Shown piece after piece: positions 8,490-16,185 of a stretch of 64,000 nucleotides of DNA. The stretch comes from Aliarcobacter cryaerophilus ATCC 43158. GTDB taxonomy: Bacteria; Campylobacterota; Campylobacteria; Campylobacterales; Arcobacteraceae. Each line of letters starts with the position of its first letter. Position 1 is the stretch's first letter. The position numbers and the translations under genes were made by a program. The stretch is from contig NZ_CP032823.1 of the NCBI RefSeq assembly GCF_003660105.1, forward strand, positions 496,001-560,000. Reading direction: 5' to 3'. Below the pieces are notes generated by a model. That model had not been told where the DNA came from and made no database searches. It worked only from the letters and a program-made list of their open reading frames with translations.

Positions 8490-8807
8490 ATGAAATGTCC
8501 AGTTTGCAAAGATATAGATTTAGTAATGAGCGAAAGACAAGGTGTTGAAATTGATTATTGTCCATCGTGTAGAGGAGTTTGGCTTGATAGAGGTGAGTTG
8601 GATAAGATTATTGAGAAAAGTTCAACTTATCAGTCACATAATCAACAATCAAATAACCATGCAAGTTATGCTAAAAATGATGATAGAAATTCATATAATA
8701 AACATAACAATTACCAACAATATAACTCTTATGATAAAAGCCAACAAGCTCCATACAAAAAGAAAAAAGAGGGATTTTTATCTGAAATTTTTGACTTTGA
8801 TTTTTAA
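8490..8807 (+). CDS. small zinc-ribbon protein (TFIIB-type)
   Basis: A 105-residue protein with an N-terminal zinc ribbon (CPVC at 3-6 and CPSC at 24-27, followed by RGVWLDRGELDKI), a pattern known from the zf-TFIIB family of small bacterial proteins. The remainder is a low-complexity stretch rich in Asn, Gln, Tyr, His and Lys, ending in an acidic-aromatic tail. It lies 17 bases after hypF behind AGAGG, so it probably shares that transcript. Its role is unknown. Metal handling or an assembly-chaperone function would fit its position but is only a guess. Confidence 0.75.
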   Translation: MKCPVCKDIDLVMSERQGVEIDYCPSCRGVWLDRGELDKIIEKSSTYQSHNQQSNNHASYAKNDDRNSYNKHNNYQQYNSYDKSQQAPYKKKKEGFLSEIFDFDF

Positions 8808-8810
8808 TTT

Positions 8811-9452
8811 TTATAGAAAGCTAAGAGATTTTAAAATCTCTAGCTGTTCAGACTTTTTATAGTTAAATTTAAATTCATACTCTTTTAAATAGTAAAAAAA
8901 ATTATCTTCATAAACACCTTTGTGTTTTTTTAAATTTTTCTCTAAAAACTTCCAAAATCTATTTAATTTTGTTTGATGTGCATTTTGAGAATGAATTTTA
9001 TACCAACTTAAATATTGAATAAATCCATCTTCTACATCAAATGCTCGATTACCTATTTTTGGCATTAAAAGTGTGTAAACTTTCTGATTTGAATAAAAAC
9101 CAATAATATTTATAGCTTCACTAAGACTCTTTTTCTTCTTTACTTTTTCTCTCTCTTTTAGGTAATAAAACTCTTCATACTCAGTATTATCTTTAATTGA
9201 TGAGTTATAAATATCTTCAGAGTAAATTGCAATTTTTTGTCTTAAAACATCAAACCTATCTTTTACGGTTTTATAATTTAATTTTAATTCATTTGAAACT
9301 TCAAAAGCACTCTTATTTTCACAGAATTTTTGAATTATTAAAATATCTTTTTCAATCTTTTTTAAAGATAGTTTTTTGGCACATTTTTTACATTTTATAT
9401 AATCATTTGCAAGAGTATAAAAATCTTTATTTTTACAGTTTGGGCATATCAT
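8811..9452 (-). CDS. transposase-derived zinc-ribbon/HTH protein (IS1595-like), probably domesticated
   Basis: This 213-residue protein has a CxxC...CxxC zinc ribbon (C3, C6, C21, C24), a helix-turn-helix region (about 45-70) and a C-terminal part resembling the end of IS1595-family transposases (KLNRFWKFLEKNL near 162-174, then KEYEFKFNYK). Where those enzymes carry catalytic acidic residues I see substitutions: the Glu before the conserved FW reads Asn164. No terminal inverted repeats or target duplication surround it. It is therefore probably an inactive, domesticated DNA-binding protein. It lies inside the hyp cluster on the opposite strand, divergent from hypB, and the motif shared with the hydA region sits just upstream of its start. 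Confidence 0.7.
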   Translation of the reverse strand: MICPNCKNKDFYTLANDYIKCKKCAKKLSLKKIEKDILIIQKFCENKSAFEVSNELKLNYKTVKDRFDVLRQKIAIYSEDIYNSSIKDNTEYEEFYYLKEREKVKKKKSLSEAINIIGFYSNQKVYTLLMPKIGNRAFDVEDGFIQYLSWYKIHSQNAHQTKLNRFWKFLEKNLKKHKGVYEDNFFYYLKEYEFKFNYKKSEQLEILKSLSFL

Positions 9453-9459
9453 GAATAGA

Positions 9460-9484
9460 TTTTAACAAATTTGTTCTAAAAACA
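9460..9484. promoter_or_regulatory. 17-bp motif shared with the hydA upstream region (site 2)
   Basis: AATTTGTTCTAAAAACA (9468-9484) is the exact reverse complement of 276-292. It contains the palindrome ACAAATTTGT (9465-9474). It begins eight bases upstream of the minus-strand regulator-like gene and covers the -35 side of the hypB promoter, so a bound protein could act on both genes. Confidence 0.5.
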
Positions 9485-9494
9485 TATAGGTGTT

Positions 9495-9500
9495 TATAAT
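9495..9500 (+). promoter_or_regulatory. -10 box of the hypB promoter
   Basis: A perfect TATAAT lies 62 bases before the hypB start and just downstream of the shared motif. No clear -35 is seen, which is common in campylobacterotal promoters. Confidence 0.55.
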
Positions 9501-9561
9501 ATATCAAATAGTTTTAAAAGGAAATGGGCTAGACTTGTGAAAAATAAAAGGGAAGAATAAT

Positions 9562-10359
9562 ATGTGTAAAGACTGCGGATGTACAATAGCTGGAATGGAA
9601 CACAACCATAATCATAGCCATGAGCATGGACATACTCACCATAATCATGAAAACAGAACTATGTTTAAACCTATAAATGACAATTTAAAGACTAATCCTT
9701 TACTAAATGATTCAAAAACTATATCAGTAATTCAAAAGATTTTAGATAAAAATGACCATGAAGCAACACATAATAGAGCTCATTTTGATCAACACAAAGT
9801 TTTAGGAATAAATTTAATGTCAAGTCCAGGAAGTGGGAAAACTACACTTTTAGAAAATCTAGTTGATATGGTAGATTTTAAATTTGCAGTAGTTGAAGGT
9901 GATTTAGAAACTTCAAGGGATGCAGATAGATTAAAAGCAAAAGGAATAAATGCTGTTCAAATCCAAACAGGAAGTGCATGTCATTTAGATGCTTTTATGG
10001 TTCATAAAGGTTTACATGATATTAAACTTGCTGATATTGATGTTTGTTTTGTGGAAAATGTTGGAAATCTAGTTTGTCCTGCTTCTTATGATGTGGGAAC
10101 TCACTTGAATATTGTTTTAGTTTCTGTTCCAGAAGGGGAGGATAAAATTGCAAAATATCCAGTTATGTTTAGATGTGCTGATTTAATCCTTATTACAAAA
10201 ACAGATTTACTTCCTTATTTTGAGTATGATATTGAAAAAGAGAAAGCAGAAGCTAGAAAACTAAAACCAAATGTTGATATATTAGAAGTAAATATAAAAG
10301 ATAAACAATCACTTCAAAGTGTAATTGATTGGATTAATTTCAAAAGGAGAATGAGATAA
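9562..10359 (+). CDS. hypB: hydrogenase nickel incorporation GTPase HypB
   Basis: A SIMIBI-class GTPase that, with HypA, delivers nickel to the hydrogenase precursor. It begins with the high-affinity nickel motif CxxCGC (C2, C5, C7), followed by a His-rich stretch (residues 14-29) that may store nickel. The P-loop SSPGSGKTT is at about 87-95, and NKxD-type recognition appears as TKTD. The metal-binding Cys and His of the G domain appear in GSACHLDAF. A ribosome-binding site (AGGGAAG) precedes the ATG. Its stop overlaps the hypC start by one base. Confidence 0.96.
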   Translation: MCKDCGCTIAGMEHNHNHSHEHGHTHHNHENRTMFKPINDNLKTNPLLNDSKTISVIQKILDKNDHEATHNRAHFDQHKVLGINLMSSPGSGKTTLLENLVDMVDFKFAVVEGDLETSRDADRLKAKGINAVQIQTGSACHLDAFMVHKGLHDIKLADIDVCFVENVGNLVCPASYDVGTHLNIVLVSVPEGEDKIAKYPVMFRCADLILITKTDLLPYFEYDIEKEKAEARKLKPNVDILEVNIKDKQSLQSVIDWINFKRRMR

Positions 10360-10640
10360 TGTGTTTATCAATTCCTTCAAAAATAAAAAGTATAGACACT
10401 GAAATGAACAGTTGTGTGGTTGATACTATGGGAGTTGAAAGGAGTGCTAGTTTAGATTTAATAGACCAAGATGTAGTAGTTGGCGATTATGTATTAATTC
10501 ATATTGGTTTTGCTATGAATAAAATAGATGAAGAAGATGCCTTAGAATCACTCAAAGTTTACCAAGAGATAATAGAAAAGATGGAAGAACAAGATAGATT
10601 AGAAGCAATTGAACAATCTGAAAATTGCCTAAATAGATAA
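10359..10640 (+). CDS. hypC: hydrogenase assembly chaperone HypC
   Basis: A small 93-residue HypC/HybG chaperone. The characteristic MCLSIP start is present, with the essential Cys2. HypC binds HypD to carry the Fe(CN)2CO unit and delivers it to the large-subunit precursor. It overlaps hypB by one base and is followed by hypD after four bases, the usual hypBCD arrangement. The C-terminal 20 residues are acidic and helical, as in other members. Confidence 0.95.
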   Translation: MCLSIPSKIKSIDTEMNSCVVDTMGVERSASLDLIDQDVVVGDYVLIHIGFAMNKIDEEDALESLKVYQEIIEKMEEQDRLEAIEQSENCLNR

Positions 10641-10644
10641 TACC

Positions 10645-11769
10645 ATGGAAGAAAAACTACAACTAAAAGATTTATACGATGGTTTTAGAGATGCTAAAAC
10701 TATAAAAGCATTTAAACAAATCATTGATGAAGACTTAAAAGATTATGATGGAATCATAAATATCATGGAAGTGTGTGGTGGACATACTCACACTATTATG
10801 AAGTATGGAATCCCACAACTAATAAATAAAAAAATCAATTTCATCCACGGACCTGGTTGTCCTGTTTGTGTTATGCCAAAAGAGAGAATTGATAGTGCAT
10901 ACGCTTTGAGTTTACAAGAGAATGTAATACTTGTAACTTTAGGAGATATGATAAAAGTTCCAGGAAGTAATGGAAGTTTACAAAATGCAAGAAGTCAAGG
11001 GGCAGATGTAAGATTTGTTTATTCTCCAATGGAGTGTATAAAAATAGCAAATGAGAATCCAAATAAAACAGTAGTATTTTTTGCCATAGGATTTGAAACA
11101 ACAACGCCAATGACTTGTGCATTACTAGAGCAAGTAATCAAAAACGACATAAAAAATATATTATTTCATATAAACCATATTACAGTTCCAGAAGTAATGC
11201 AAGTTTTAGTTCAAGATGAGAACTGCAAAATTGATGCCTTTTTAGGACCATCTCATGTAAGTGTCATAAGTGGAAGTAAAATTTATGAAGAGTTTCCAAG
11301 AGATTATAATAAACCAGTAGTTGTGAGTGGATTTGAACCAGTAGATGTTATGCAATCACTTTCTATGATAGTAAAACAGTTCAAAGAAAAAAGAGCTGAT
11401 TTAGAAGTAGAGTACAAACGACTTGTTTCATATGAGGGAAACCTAAAAGCCCAAGAGTTAATAAACAAATACTTCAAAAAAGTTCCTTTTAAATTTAGAG
11501 GAATAGGTGAGGTTCAAAATAGCGGATATGAACTAAAAAATGAATATGATAACTACAATGCCAAAATAGTATATAAAGAAATTCTACCAACCAAAGAAGT
11601 AAAAGATAATAAGGCATGTAGATGTCCTGAGATTTTAAAAGGAGTTGCAAAACCAACAGATTGTAAAATCTTTGGAAATGTATGTACTCCATCAAATCCT
11701 ATTGGCTCTTGTATGGTAAGTAGCGAGGGTGCTTGTAGTGCTTATTATAAGTATGGGAATTTGTTGTAA
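10645..11769 (+). CDS. hypD: hydrogenase maturation iron-sulfur protein HypD
   Basis: The scaffold on which the Fe(CN)2CO group is assembled together with HypC and HypE. Conserved motifs are all visible: CGGHTH (about 44-49), GPGCPVC (about 72-78), GFETTTP (about 151-157) and the C-terminal Cys-rich segment CRCPEILKG...SEGACSAYYKY that binds a [4Fe-4S] cluster. At 374 residues the length is normal. It starts four bases after hypC. After its stop the hyp series is interrupted by three unrelated genes. Confidence 0.96.
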   Translation: MEEKLQLKDLYDGFRDAKTIKAFKQIIDEDLKDYDGIINIMEVCGGHTHTIMKYGIPQLINKKINFIHGPGCPVCVMPKERIDSAYALSLQENVILVTLGDMIKVPGSNGSLQNARSQGADVRFVYSPMECIKIANENPNKTVVFFAIGFETTTPMTCALLEQVIKNDIKNILFHINHITVPEVMQVLVQDENCKIDAFLGPSHVSVISGSKIYEEFPRDYNKPVVVSGFEPVDVMQSLSMIVKQFKEKRADLEVEYKRLVSYEGNLKAQELINKYFKKVPFKFRGIGEVQNSGYELKNEYDNYNAKIVYKEILPTKEVKDNKACRCPEILKGVAKPTDCKIFGNVCTPSNPIGSCMVSSEGACSAYYKYGNLL

Positions 11770-11838
11770 AATATGAAAACTATTGTGGTTTAATAATTAA
11801 TGAAATAAAGGAAAATATACTAAAAGTGGAAAGTTTAA

Positions 11839-12711
11839 ATGTTTAGTGAGGATAATTCAATAGAATCTAAAAAAGTATATTTTTTTTGCTTTGTTTTATT
11901 TATTGTTATATTAATACAATTTACTTTTGTTCGTAATTATTCTAATTATAGTGATGTACCTCAGGGAATTATGATTGAAGCTTTTGGTGTTATAGCTGAT
12001 ATATTCCTTTTTGGTATAGCTATAACAATATATGAAATATTTTGGAAAAAAAAGGAAACGATAACTCGTTATTTAGAAGAATTAGAAGATTATTGTGGAT
12101 GGAATGAAAAAGAAGCAAGTTATAGAGTATTTGGATTAATAAAAAGACTTCATAAATTTAATAAAACAGATATTGATTTATCAAATTGTTATTTTGAAGA
12201 AGTACCTTTTAGTAAAAATTCGTTTAATGGTTTTGATTTTAAAGAATCTTTATTATATGGTACAAAATTTAAAAAATGTAACTTACAACTTTCAGTATTT
12301 AATAACATTCACCAAAAACATATTAAAAATATTTTTGACTATGGAACTGTGATTGAAAAAGTAGTTTTTCAAAATTGTAATTTAAGAGATAGTAAGTTTA
12401 TGAATAATTTAAATTTTTTGGATATACACTTCTCAGAATGTGATATGAAAAATGCTAATTTATCTAATAGTGGTTTTTTATCGTGCCATTTTAAATCAAT
12501 AGATTTTCATAATGCGAATTTTGAAAAAACTAAATTTAAAAGTTGTGTATTTGAACAAATTGATTTTAATAATTTAAAATTGATTGATATGGAATGTAAT
12601 ACATGTAAATTTATTAGTTGTAAAAATGTTGATTTAATTAAAAATAATACTAATCCAGATCCAGAAATTATTAAAGACATAAATGAAATAAATATTGAGA
12701 GTAAAAAATGA
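11839..12711 (+). CDS. membrane protein with pentapeptide-like repeats
   Basis: A 290-residue protein with two predicted membrane helices (about 14-31 and 45-67), a short cytoplasmic linker, and from about residue 105 a series of degenerate pentapeptide repeats of the A(D/N)Lxx type (for example CDMKNANLSNSGF), which would fold as a right-handed quadrilateral helix. The function is unknown. It lies between hypD and the remaining hyp genes and overlaps the next gene as ATGA. Its base composition looks even more A/T rich than that of the hyp genes, so recent insertion is possible but unproved. Confidence 0.7.
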   Translation: MFSEDNSIESKKVYFFCFVLFIVILIQFTFVRNYSNYSDVPQGIMIEAFGVIADIFLFGIAITIYEIFWKKKETITRYLEELEDYCGWNEKEASYRVFGLIKRLHKFNKTDIDLSNCYFEEVPFSKNSFNGFDFKESLLYGTKFKKCNLQLSVFNNIHQKHIKNIFDYGTVIEKVVFQNCNLRDSKFMNNLNFLDIHFSECDMKNANLSNSGFLSCHFKSIDFHNANFEKTKFKSCVFEQIDFNNLKLIDMECNTCKFISCKNVDLIKNNTNPDPEIIKDINEINIESKK

Positions 12712-13556
12712 AAAAAATAGGATTTATCGGTGTTGGAGTTATTGGAAAATTTATGGTTTCAAATTTGCTAAAAAATGGATTTGAAGTAAGCATTTATGCA
12801 AGAAATAAATCAAAAGTAGAAGAGACTATAAAGGAGGGTGCTATTTTTTGTGAAAGTATTAAAGAGTGTGTACAAAACAAAGATGCGATTATCACAATAG
12901 TTGGTTATCCAAAAGATGTAGAGGAATTATATTTTTCACAAGATGGGATTATAAACTCTGCTTCACAAAATTCATACTTAATAGATATGACAACTACAAC
13001 TCCAACATTATCTGTAAAAATTCATGAAGTTGCAAAAAAGAAAAATCTAAAAGCTTTAGATGCACCAGTTTCAGGTGGAGATGTCGGAGCAAAAAATGCA
13101 ACTTTATCTATTATGGTAGGAGGAGAGCAAGATGATTTTGAAGCTTGTAAAAAACTATTTGAGGCGATGGGAAAAACTATCGTTTATGCTGGAGGCTCAG
13201 GTAGTGGACAACATACTAAAATGGCAAATCAAATAGCAATTGCAGGAGTTATGGCAGGAGTTAGTGAAGCTATTGCTTATGGTAAAAAAATGGGGCTTGA
13301 TATACCAACTATGTTAGCAAGTATTAGTAATGGATCAGCTCAAAGTTTTCATCTTACAAACAATGCTCCTAAAATGTATAAAAGAGAGTTTGATCCAGGT
13401 TTTTATATAAAACATATGGTAAAAGATTTAAAAATAGCATCAGAAGAGATGCCAAATTTAGAAGTATTAAAAGATGTATTACATATGTATGAAACACTCG
13501 AAAGAAATGGTGATGGTGATTTAGGAACACAAGCTATTTGTAAATATTATGAATAA
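12708..13556 (+). CDS. NAD(P)-dependent 3-hydroxyisobutyrate dehydrogenase family protein
   Basis: A 282-residue beta-hydroxyacid dehydrogenase. The Rossmann motif GFIGVGVIG is at residues 4-12, the substrate-binding motif DAPVSGGDVGA near 118-128, and the catalytic-Lys helix GQHTKMANQ near 166-174. Members reduce or oxidise short hydroxyacids such as tartronate semialdehyde, hydroxyisobutyrate or succinic semialdehyde; the substrate cannot be told from sequence. It is translationally coupled to the pentapeptide-repeat gene upstream and followed closely by a MazG-like gene. No link to hydrogenase is known. Confidence 0.85.
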   Translation: MKKIGFIGVGVIGKFMVSNLLKNGFEVSIYARNKSKVEETIKEGAIFCESIKECVQNKDAIITIVGYPKDVEELYFSQDGIINSASQNSYLIDMTTTTPTLSVKIHEVAKKKNLKALDAPVSGGDVGAKNATLSIMVGGEQDDFEACKKLFEAMGKTIVYAGGSGSGQHTKMANQIAIAGVMAGVSEAIAYGKKMGLDIPTMLASISNGSAQSFHLTNNAPKMYKREFDPGFYIKHMVKDLKIASEEMPNLEVLKDVLHMYETLERNGDGDLGTQAICKYYE

Positions 13557-13565
13557 AGGTTTTTG

Positions 13566-13922
13566 ATGGATATAGAAAAAATAAAACAAAGAATACAAAA
13601 GTTTAGTGATGATAGAAATTGGGAAAGTTTTCATAATCCAAAAAATTTAGTTATGGCATTAAATGGCGAAGTAGGTGAGCTAAATGAAATTTTTCAATGG
13701 CTAAACTTTGAAGAGTCTATTAATTTACCTGATGATGTAAAAGAACATGCAAAAGAAGAGGTTGCAGATATTGCTATTTATCTTCTTAGAATCTGTATGA
13801 AACTTGACATTAACCTTGAAGAAGCCATTATGAATAAGATTATAAAAAATGAAAAAAAATATCCAGTTGAAACATCTCAAGGTGGAAGTAAAAAGTATAG
13901 TAAAAGTAGGGAAGATAAATAA
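13566..13922 (+). CDS. MazG-like nucleotide pyrophosphohydrolase
   Basis: A 118-residue all-alpha NTP pyrophosphatase of the MazG/dCTPase type. The metal-binding acidic motifs are visible as NGEVGELNEIFQW (about 30-42) and EEVADIAIYL (about 64-73). Such enzymes hydrolyse non-canonical or excess dNTPs to the monophosphate. I place the start at the ATG at 13566 rather than the adjoining TTG because AAAGG lies six bases before it. The gene sits directly before hypE with no gap. Confidence 0.85.
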   Translation: MDIEKIKQRIQKFSDDRNWESFHNPKNLVMALNGEVGELNEIFQWLNFEESINLPDDVKEHAKEEVADIAIYLLRICMKLDINLEEAIMNKIIKNEKKYPVETSQGGSKKYSKSREDK

Positions 13923-14921
13923 ATGACAAAAACAATAACACTATCACATGGAAACGGTGGAGCAGAAAATAACGAGTTGATAAAAGAGGTTTTTTATGAA
14001 GCTTTTAAAAATGAGATACTTGAAAAAAGTGAAGATGCAGCAGTTATAGAAAATGGAAAATTAGCCTTTAGTACAGACTCTTTTACCGTAAGTCCTCTTT
14101 TTTTCAATGGAGCAAATATCGGAAAACTAGCTATTTGTGGAACTTGCAATGATTTAGCAATGATGGGAGCAAAGCCAAAATATCTTACTTGTTCAGTTAT
14201 TATAGAAGAAGGGTTTGAAGTTGAGCAACTTGAACTTATAGTAAACTCTATGAAAGAAGAGTTAGCTAAAAATGAAGCTATTGTTGTAAGTGGAGATACA
14301 AAGGTAGTGCCAAAGGGAAGTGTTGATAAGATTTTTATAAATACTACTGGTATTGGAGAGATACTTTATAGTGGAATAAGCTCAAACAATATTACGCAAG
14401 ATGACTTGATACTTGTAAACCGTGACATTGGAGCTCATGGAGCTACTATTTTTACTGCACGAGAAGGTATGGATATGCACTCAAATTTAAAAAGTGATTG
14501 TACCTCTTTATATCCTCAAGTAAAAGCTTTAATTGACGCAAGTGTTAAAATAACAGCTCTTAGAGATGCTACAAGAGGAGGAGTAAGTGCTGTTTTAAAT
14601 GAGTGGGCAAAACAATCAAATATCTGTATTGAAGTAGAAGAAGAGAATATTCCAGTAAGTGATGAGGTAAAAGGAATTTGTGAGATGTTAGGATTTGAAG
14701 CTACAAATTTAGCAAATGAAGGAACATTTCTACTTGCAATAAAAAAAGAAGATGTAGCCAAAGCGATAGAGATTTTACATAAATTTCCAGAAGCTTCAAA
14801 CGCTTGTATCATAGGAAAAGTGACTCAACAATATCCACAAAAAGTTATTTTAAATAGTTCTTGGGGAACAAAAAGATTTTTAGATACACCAACTGGTGAA
14901 CTGCTTCCAAGAATTTGTTGA
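13923..14921 (+). CDS. hypE: hydrogenase maturation protein HypE
   Basis: HypE dehydrates the thiocarboxamide made by HypF to a thiocyanate and donates CN to the iron on HypCD. The protein ends in PRIC, placing the essential carrier Cys at the very C-terminus (residue 332). The AIRS/PurM-like nucleotide-binding motifs are visible: SHGNGGAEN near the start, DAAVIENGKLAFSTDSF, and the glycine-rich DATRGGVSAVLNEW. The ATG directly follows the stop of the MazG-like gene. Two inverted repeats follow the stop. Confidence 0.96.
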   Translation: MTKTITLSHGNGGAENNELIKEVFYEAFKNEILEKSEDAAVIENGKLAFSTDSFTVSPLFFNGANIGKLAICGTCNDLAMMGAKPKYLTCSVIIEEGFEVEQLELIVNSMKEELAKNEAIVVSGDTKVVPKGSVDKIFINTTGIGEILYSGISSNNITQDDLILVNRDIGAHGATIFTAREGMDMHSNLKSDCTSLYPQVKALIDASVKITALRDATRGGVSAVLNEWAKQSNICIEVEEENIPVSDEVKGICEMLGFEATNLANEGTFLLAIKKEDVAKAIEILHKFPEASNACIIGKVTQQYPQKVILNSSWGTKRFLDTPTGELLPRIC

Positions 14922-14923
14922 TA

Positions 14924-14959
14924 AACTCAGTGCAACTAGTTGCACTCTTTAGAGTTTTT
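14924..14959 (+). terminator. hairpin after hypE
   Basis: AGTGCAACTAGTTGCACT (14929-14946) is a perfect 18-bp palindrome, extended by flanking AACTC/GAGTT arms and followed by TTTTTGCTTCTTTTT. It is a good candidate Rho-independent terminator for the hypE transcript. Confidence 0.6.
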
Positions 14960-14960
14960 G

Positions 14961-15000
14961 CTTCTTTTTAACAGAATTTATTTCTTTGTTAAAAAAGAAG
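14961..15000. repeat. long inverted repeat between hypE and hypA
   Basis: CTTCTTTTTAACA (14961-14973) pairs with TGTTAAAAAAGAAG (14987-15000) over a short A/T-rich loop, with one extra base in the right arm. It ends 25 bases before hypA. It could be a second terminator or a regulatory stem in the hypA leader. Confidence 0.5.
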
Positions 15001-15025
15001 ACTTAATATTAAAAAGGAAACTAAT

Positions 15026-15367
15026 ATGCACGAATATAGTATTGTTCAATCACTGTTAGAAAGTTGTGAAGAACACGCAAGAGAAAATGATGCAAAAAAA
15101 GTTACAAAAGTAGTTGTAAAAATTGGAGTTTTAAGCGGAGTTGAGCCAGAGCTTCTTCAAACAGCTTTTGATACATTTAAAGAACAAACAGTTTGTAATG
15201 ATACACAATTTATAATAAATGTTCAACAAATAGAGATTTTTTGTAATAAATGTAATACTAATTCAACTTTACAAAAAAATGAATTTGCTTGTCCAAAATG
15301 CCAAAGTGTTGATTTAAAAGTAACTGATGGAGAAGATATGTATCTTATGAGTTTAGAATTTGAATAA
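15026..15367 (+). CDS. hypA: hydrogenase nickel metallochaperone HypA
   Basis: A 113-residue nickel chaperone acting with HypB. The N-terminal MHEYS provides the nickel-binding His2, and a structural zinc site is formed by C73, C76, C89 and C92. In some relatives HypA also feeds urease; no urease gene is in this window. It has its own leader after two inverted repeats and is followed at about 90 bases by the nickel transporter genes, so all nickel-related functions are grouped here. Confidence 0.95.
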   Translation: MHEYSIVQSLLESCEEHARENDAKKVTKVVVKIGVLSGVEPELLQTAFDTFKEQTVCNDTQFIINVQQIEIFCNKCNTNSTLQKNEFACPKCQSVDLKVTDGEDMYLMSLEFE

Positions 15368-15426
15368 TATGGTTCTAAATTTATATAAGAAATAGTAAAT
15401 TTTATTTTACATAAACTAAAGATAAT

Positions 15427-15432
15427 TATAAT
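15427..15432 (+). promoter_or_regulatory. -10 box before nikK
   Basis: A perfect TATAAT lies 32 bases before the nikK ATG, with an A/T-rich upstream stretch. I see no convincing NikR-type inverted repeat. Nickel control of this promoter is plausible but not shown by the sequence. Confidence 0.5.
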
Positions 15433-15458
15433 TTCACAAAATAAAATAAGGAATTTTT

Positions 15459-16184
15459 ATGAAAAAAGTAATTTCAGCTTTAGCATTAATGGCACTTTTT
15501 GCAAATGCACATTTTTTAACTCTTCTTCCAACTAGTGATAATATTGAAGATAAAAAAAATTCAAATATCAAAATAGATGCTATGTTTATTCACCCTTTTG
15601 AACAAAGTGGTATGAATATGGAGAAGCCAAAAGGTATTTTTGTAAATAACACTAAAAACTCTCTGCCTTTAAAAGAGACAAAAAAATTTGATAACAAAGC
15701 TTGGGAAACTTCATATTCAATAAATAAACCTGGAGTTTATAAGTTTTTTGTACAACCAGAGCCATATTTTGAAGAGTCAGAAGGTTTATTTATAAGCCAT
15801 GTACCAAAAGTTATAGTTAGTGCATTTGGTGTTGAAGATGGATGGGATGAACCAATTGGTTTAAAATATGAGATAGTTCCACTTACAAAACCTTTTGCTC
15901 TTTATTCTGGAAATATTTTTCAAGGTGTTGTTTTAAAAGATGGAAAACCACAAGCAAATGTTGAAGTAGAAGTTGAACTTTATAATGAGTTTGGTTTAGA
16001 AGCACCAAGCTCTTCACATATTACTCAAAGTGTAAAAACAGATAAAAATGGAGTTTTCTCTTTTGTGATGAATCACAAAGGTTGGTGGGGATTTGCTGCA
16101 CTTATTCTTGAGGGAGAAAAAGAGCTAAATGGTAAAAAATATCCTATTGAAAATGGTGCATTATTTTGGTTAAAAGCTTACTAA
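15459..16184 (+). CDS. nikK: periplasmic nickel-uptake component NikK (DUF4198)
   Basis: A 241-residue secreted protein of the DUF4198 family, placed first in a nikKMLQO operon. The signal peptide (residues 1-17, ending FANA) should leave a mature protein starting with His (HFLTLLP). A C-terminal Ig-like region (VLKDGKPQANVEVEVELYN) is typical of the family. NikK-type proteins accompany ECF nickel importers; they are thought to bind the metal or assist the S-component, but the detailed role is unsettled. It ends two bases before nikM. Confidence 0.85.
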   Translation: MKKVISALALMALFANAHFLTLLPTSDNIEDKKNSNIKIDAMFIHPFEQSGMNMEKPKGIFVNNTKNSLPLKETKKFDNKAWETSYSINKPGVYKFFVQPEPYFEESEGLFISHVPKVIVSAFGVEDGWDEPIGLKYEIVPLTKPFALYSGNIFQGVVLKDGKPQANVEVEVELYNEFGLEAPSSSHITQSVKTDKNGVFSFVMNHKGWWGFAALILEGEKELNGKKYPIENGALFWLKAY

Positions 16185-16185
16185 A

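Noticed and set aside
8824-8841. Palindrome AGAGATTTTAAAATCTCT as terminator of the hypF transcript
   Set aside because: It lies inside the last codons of the convergent gene and has no adjacent T-run on either strand. It may matter, but the evidence is too weak to annotate.
8811-9452. An active insertion sequence
   Set aside because: No terminal inverted repeats or target duplication flank it, and catalytic acidic residues appear to be missing.
15372-15379. GTTCTAAA upstream of nikK as a third copy of the hyd/hyp motif
   Set aside because: Only eight bases match, and its distance from the -10 box differs from that in front of hypB. This is within chance for AT-rich sequence.
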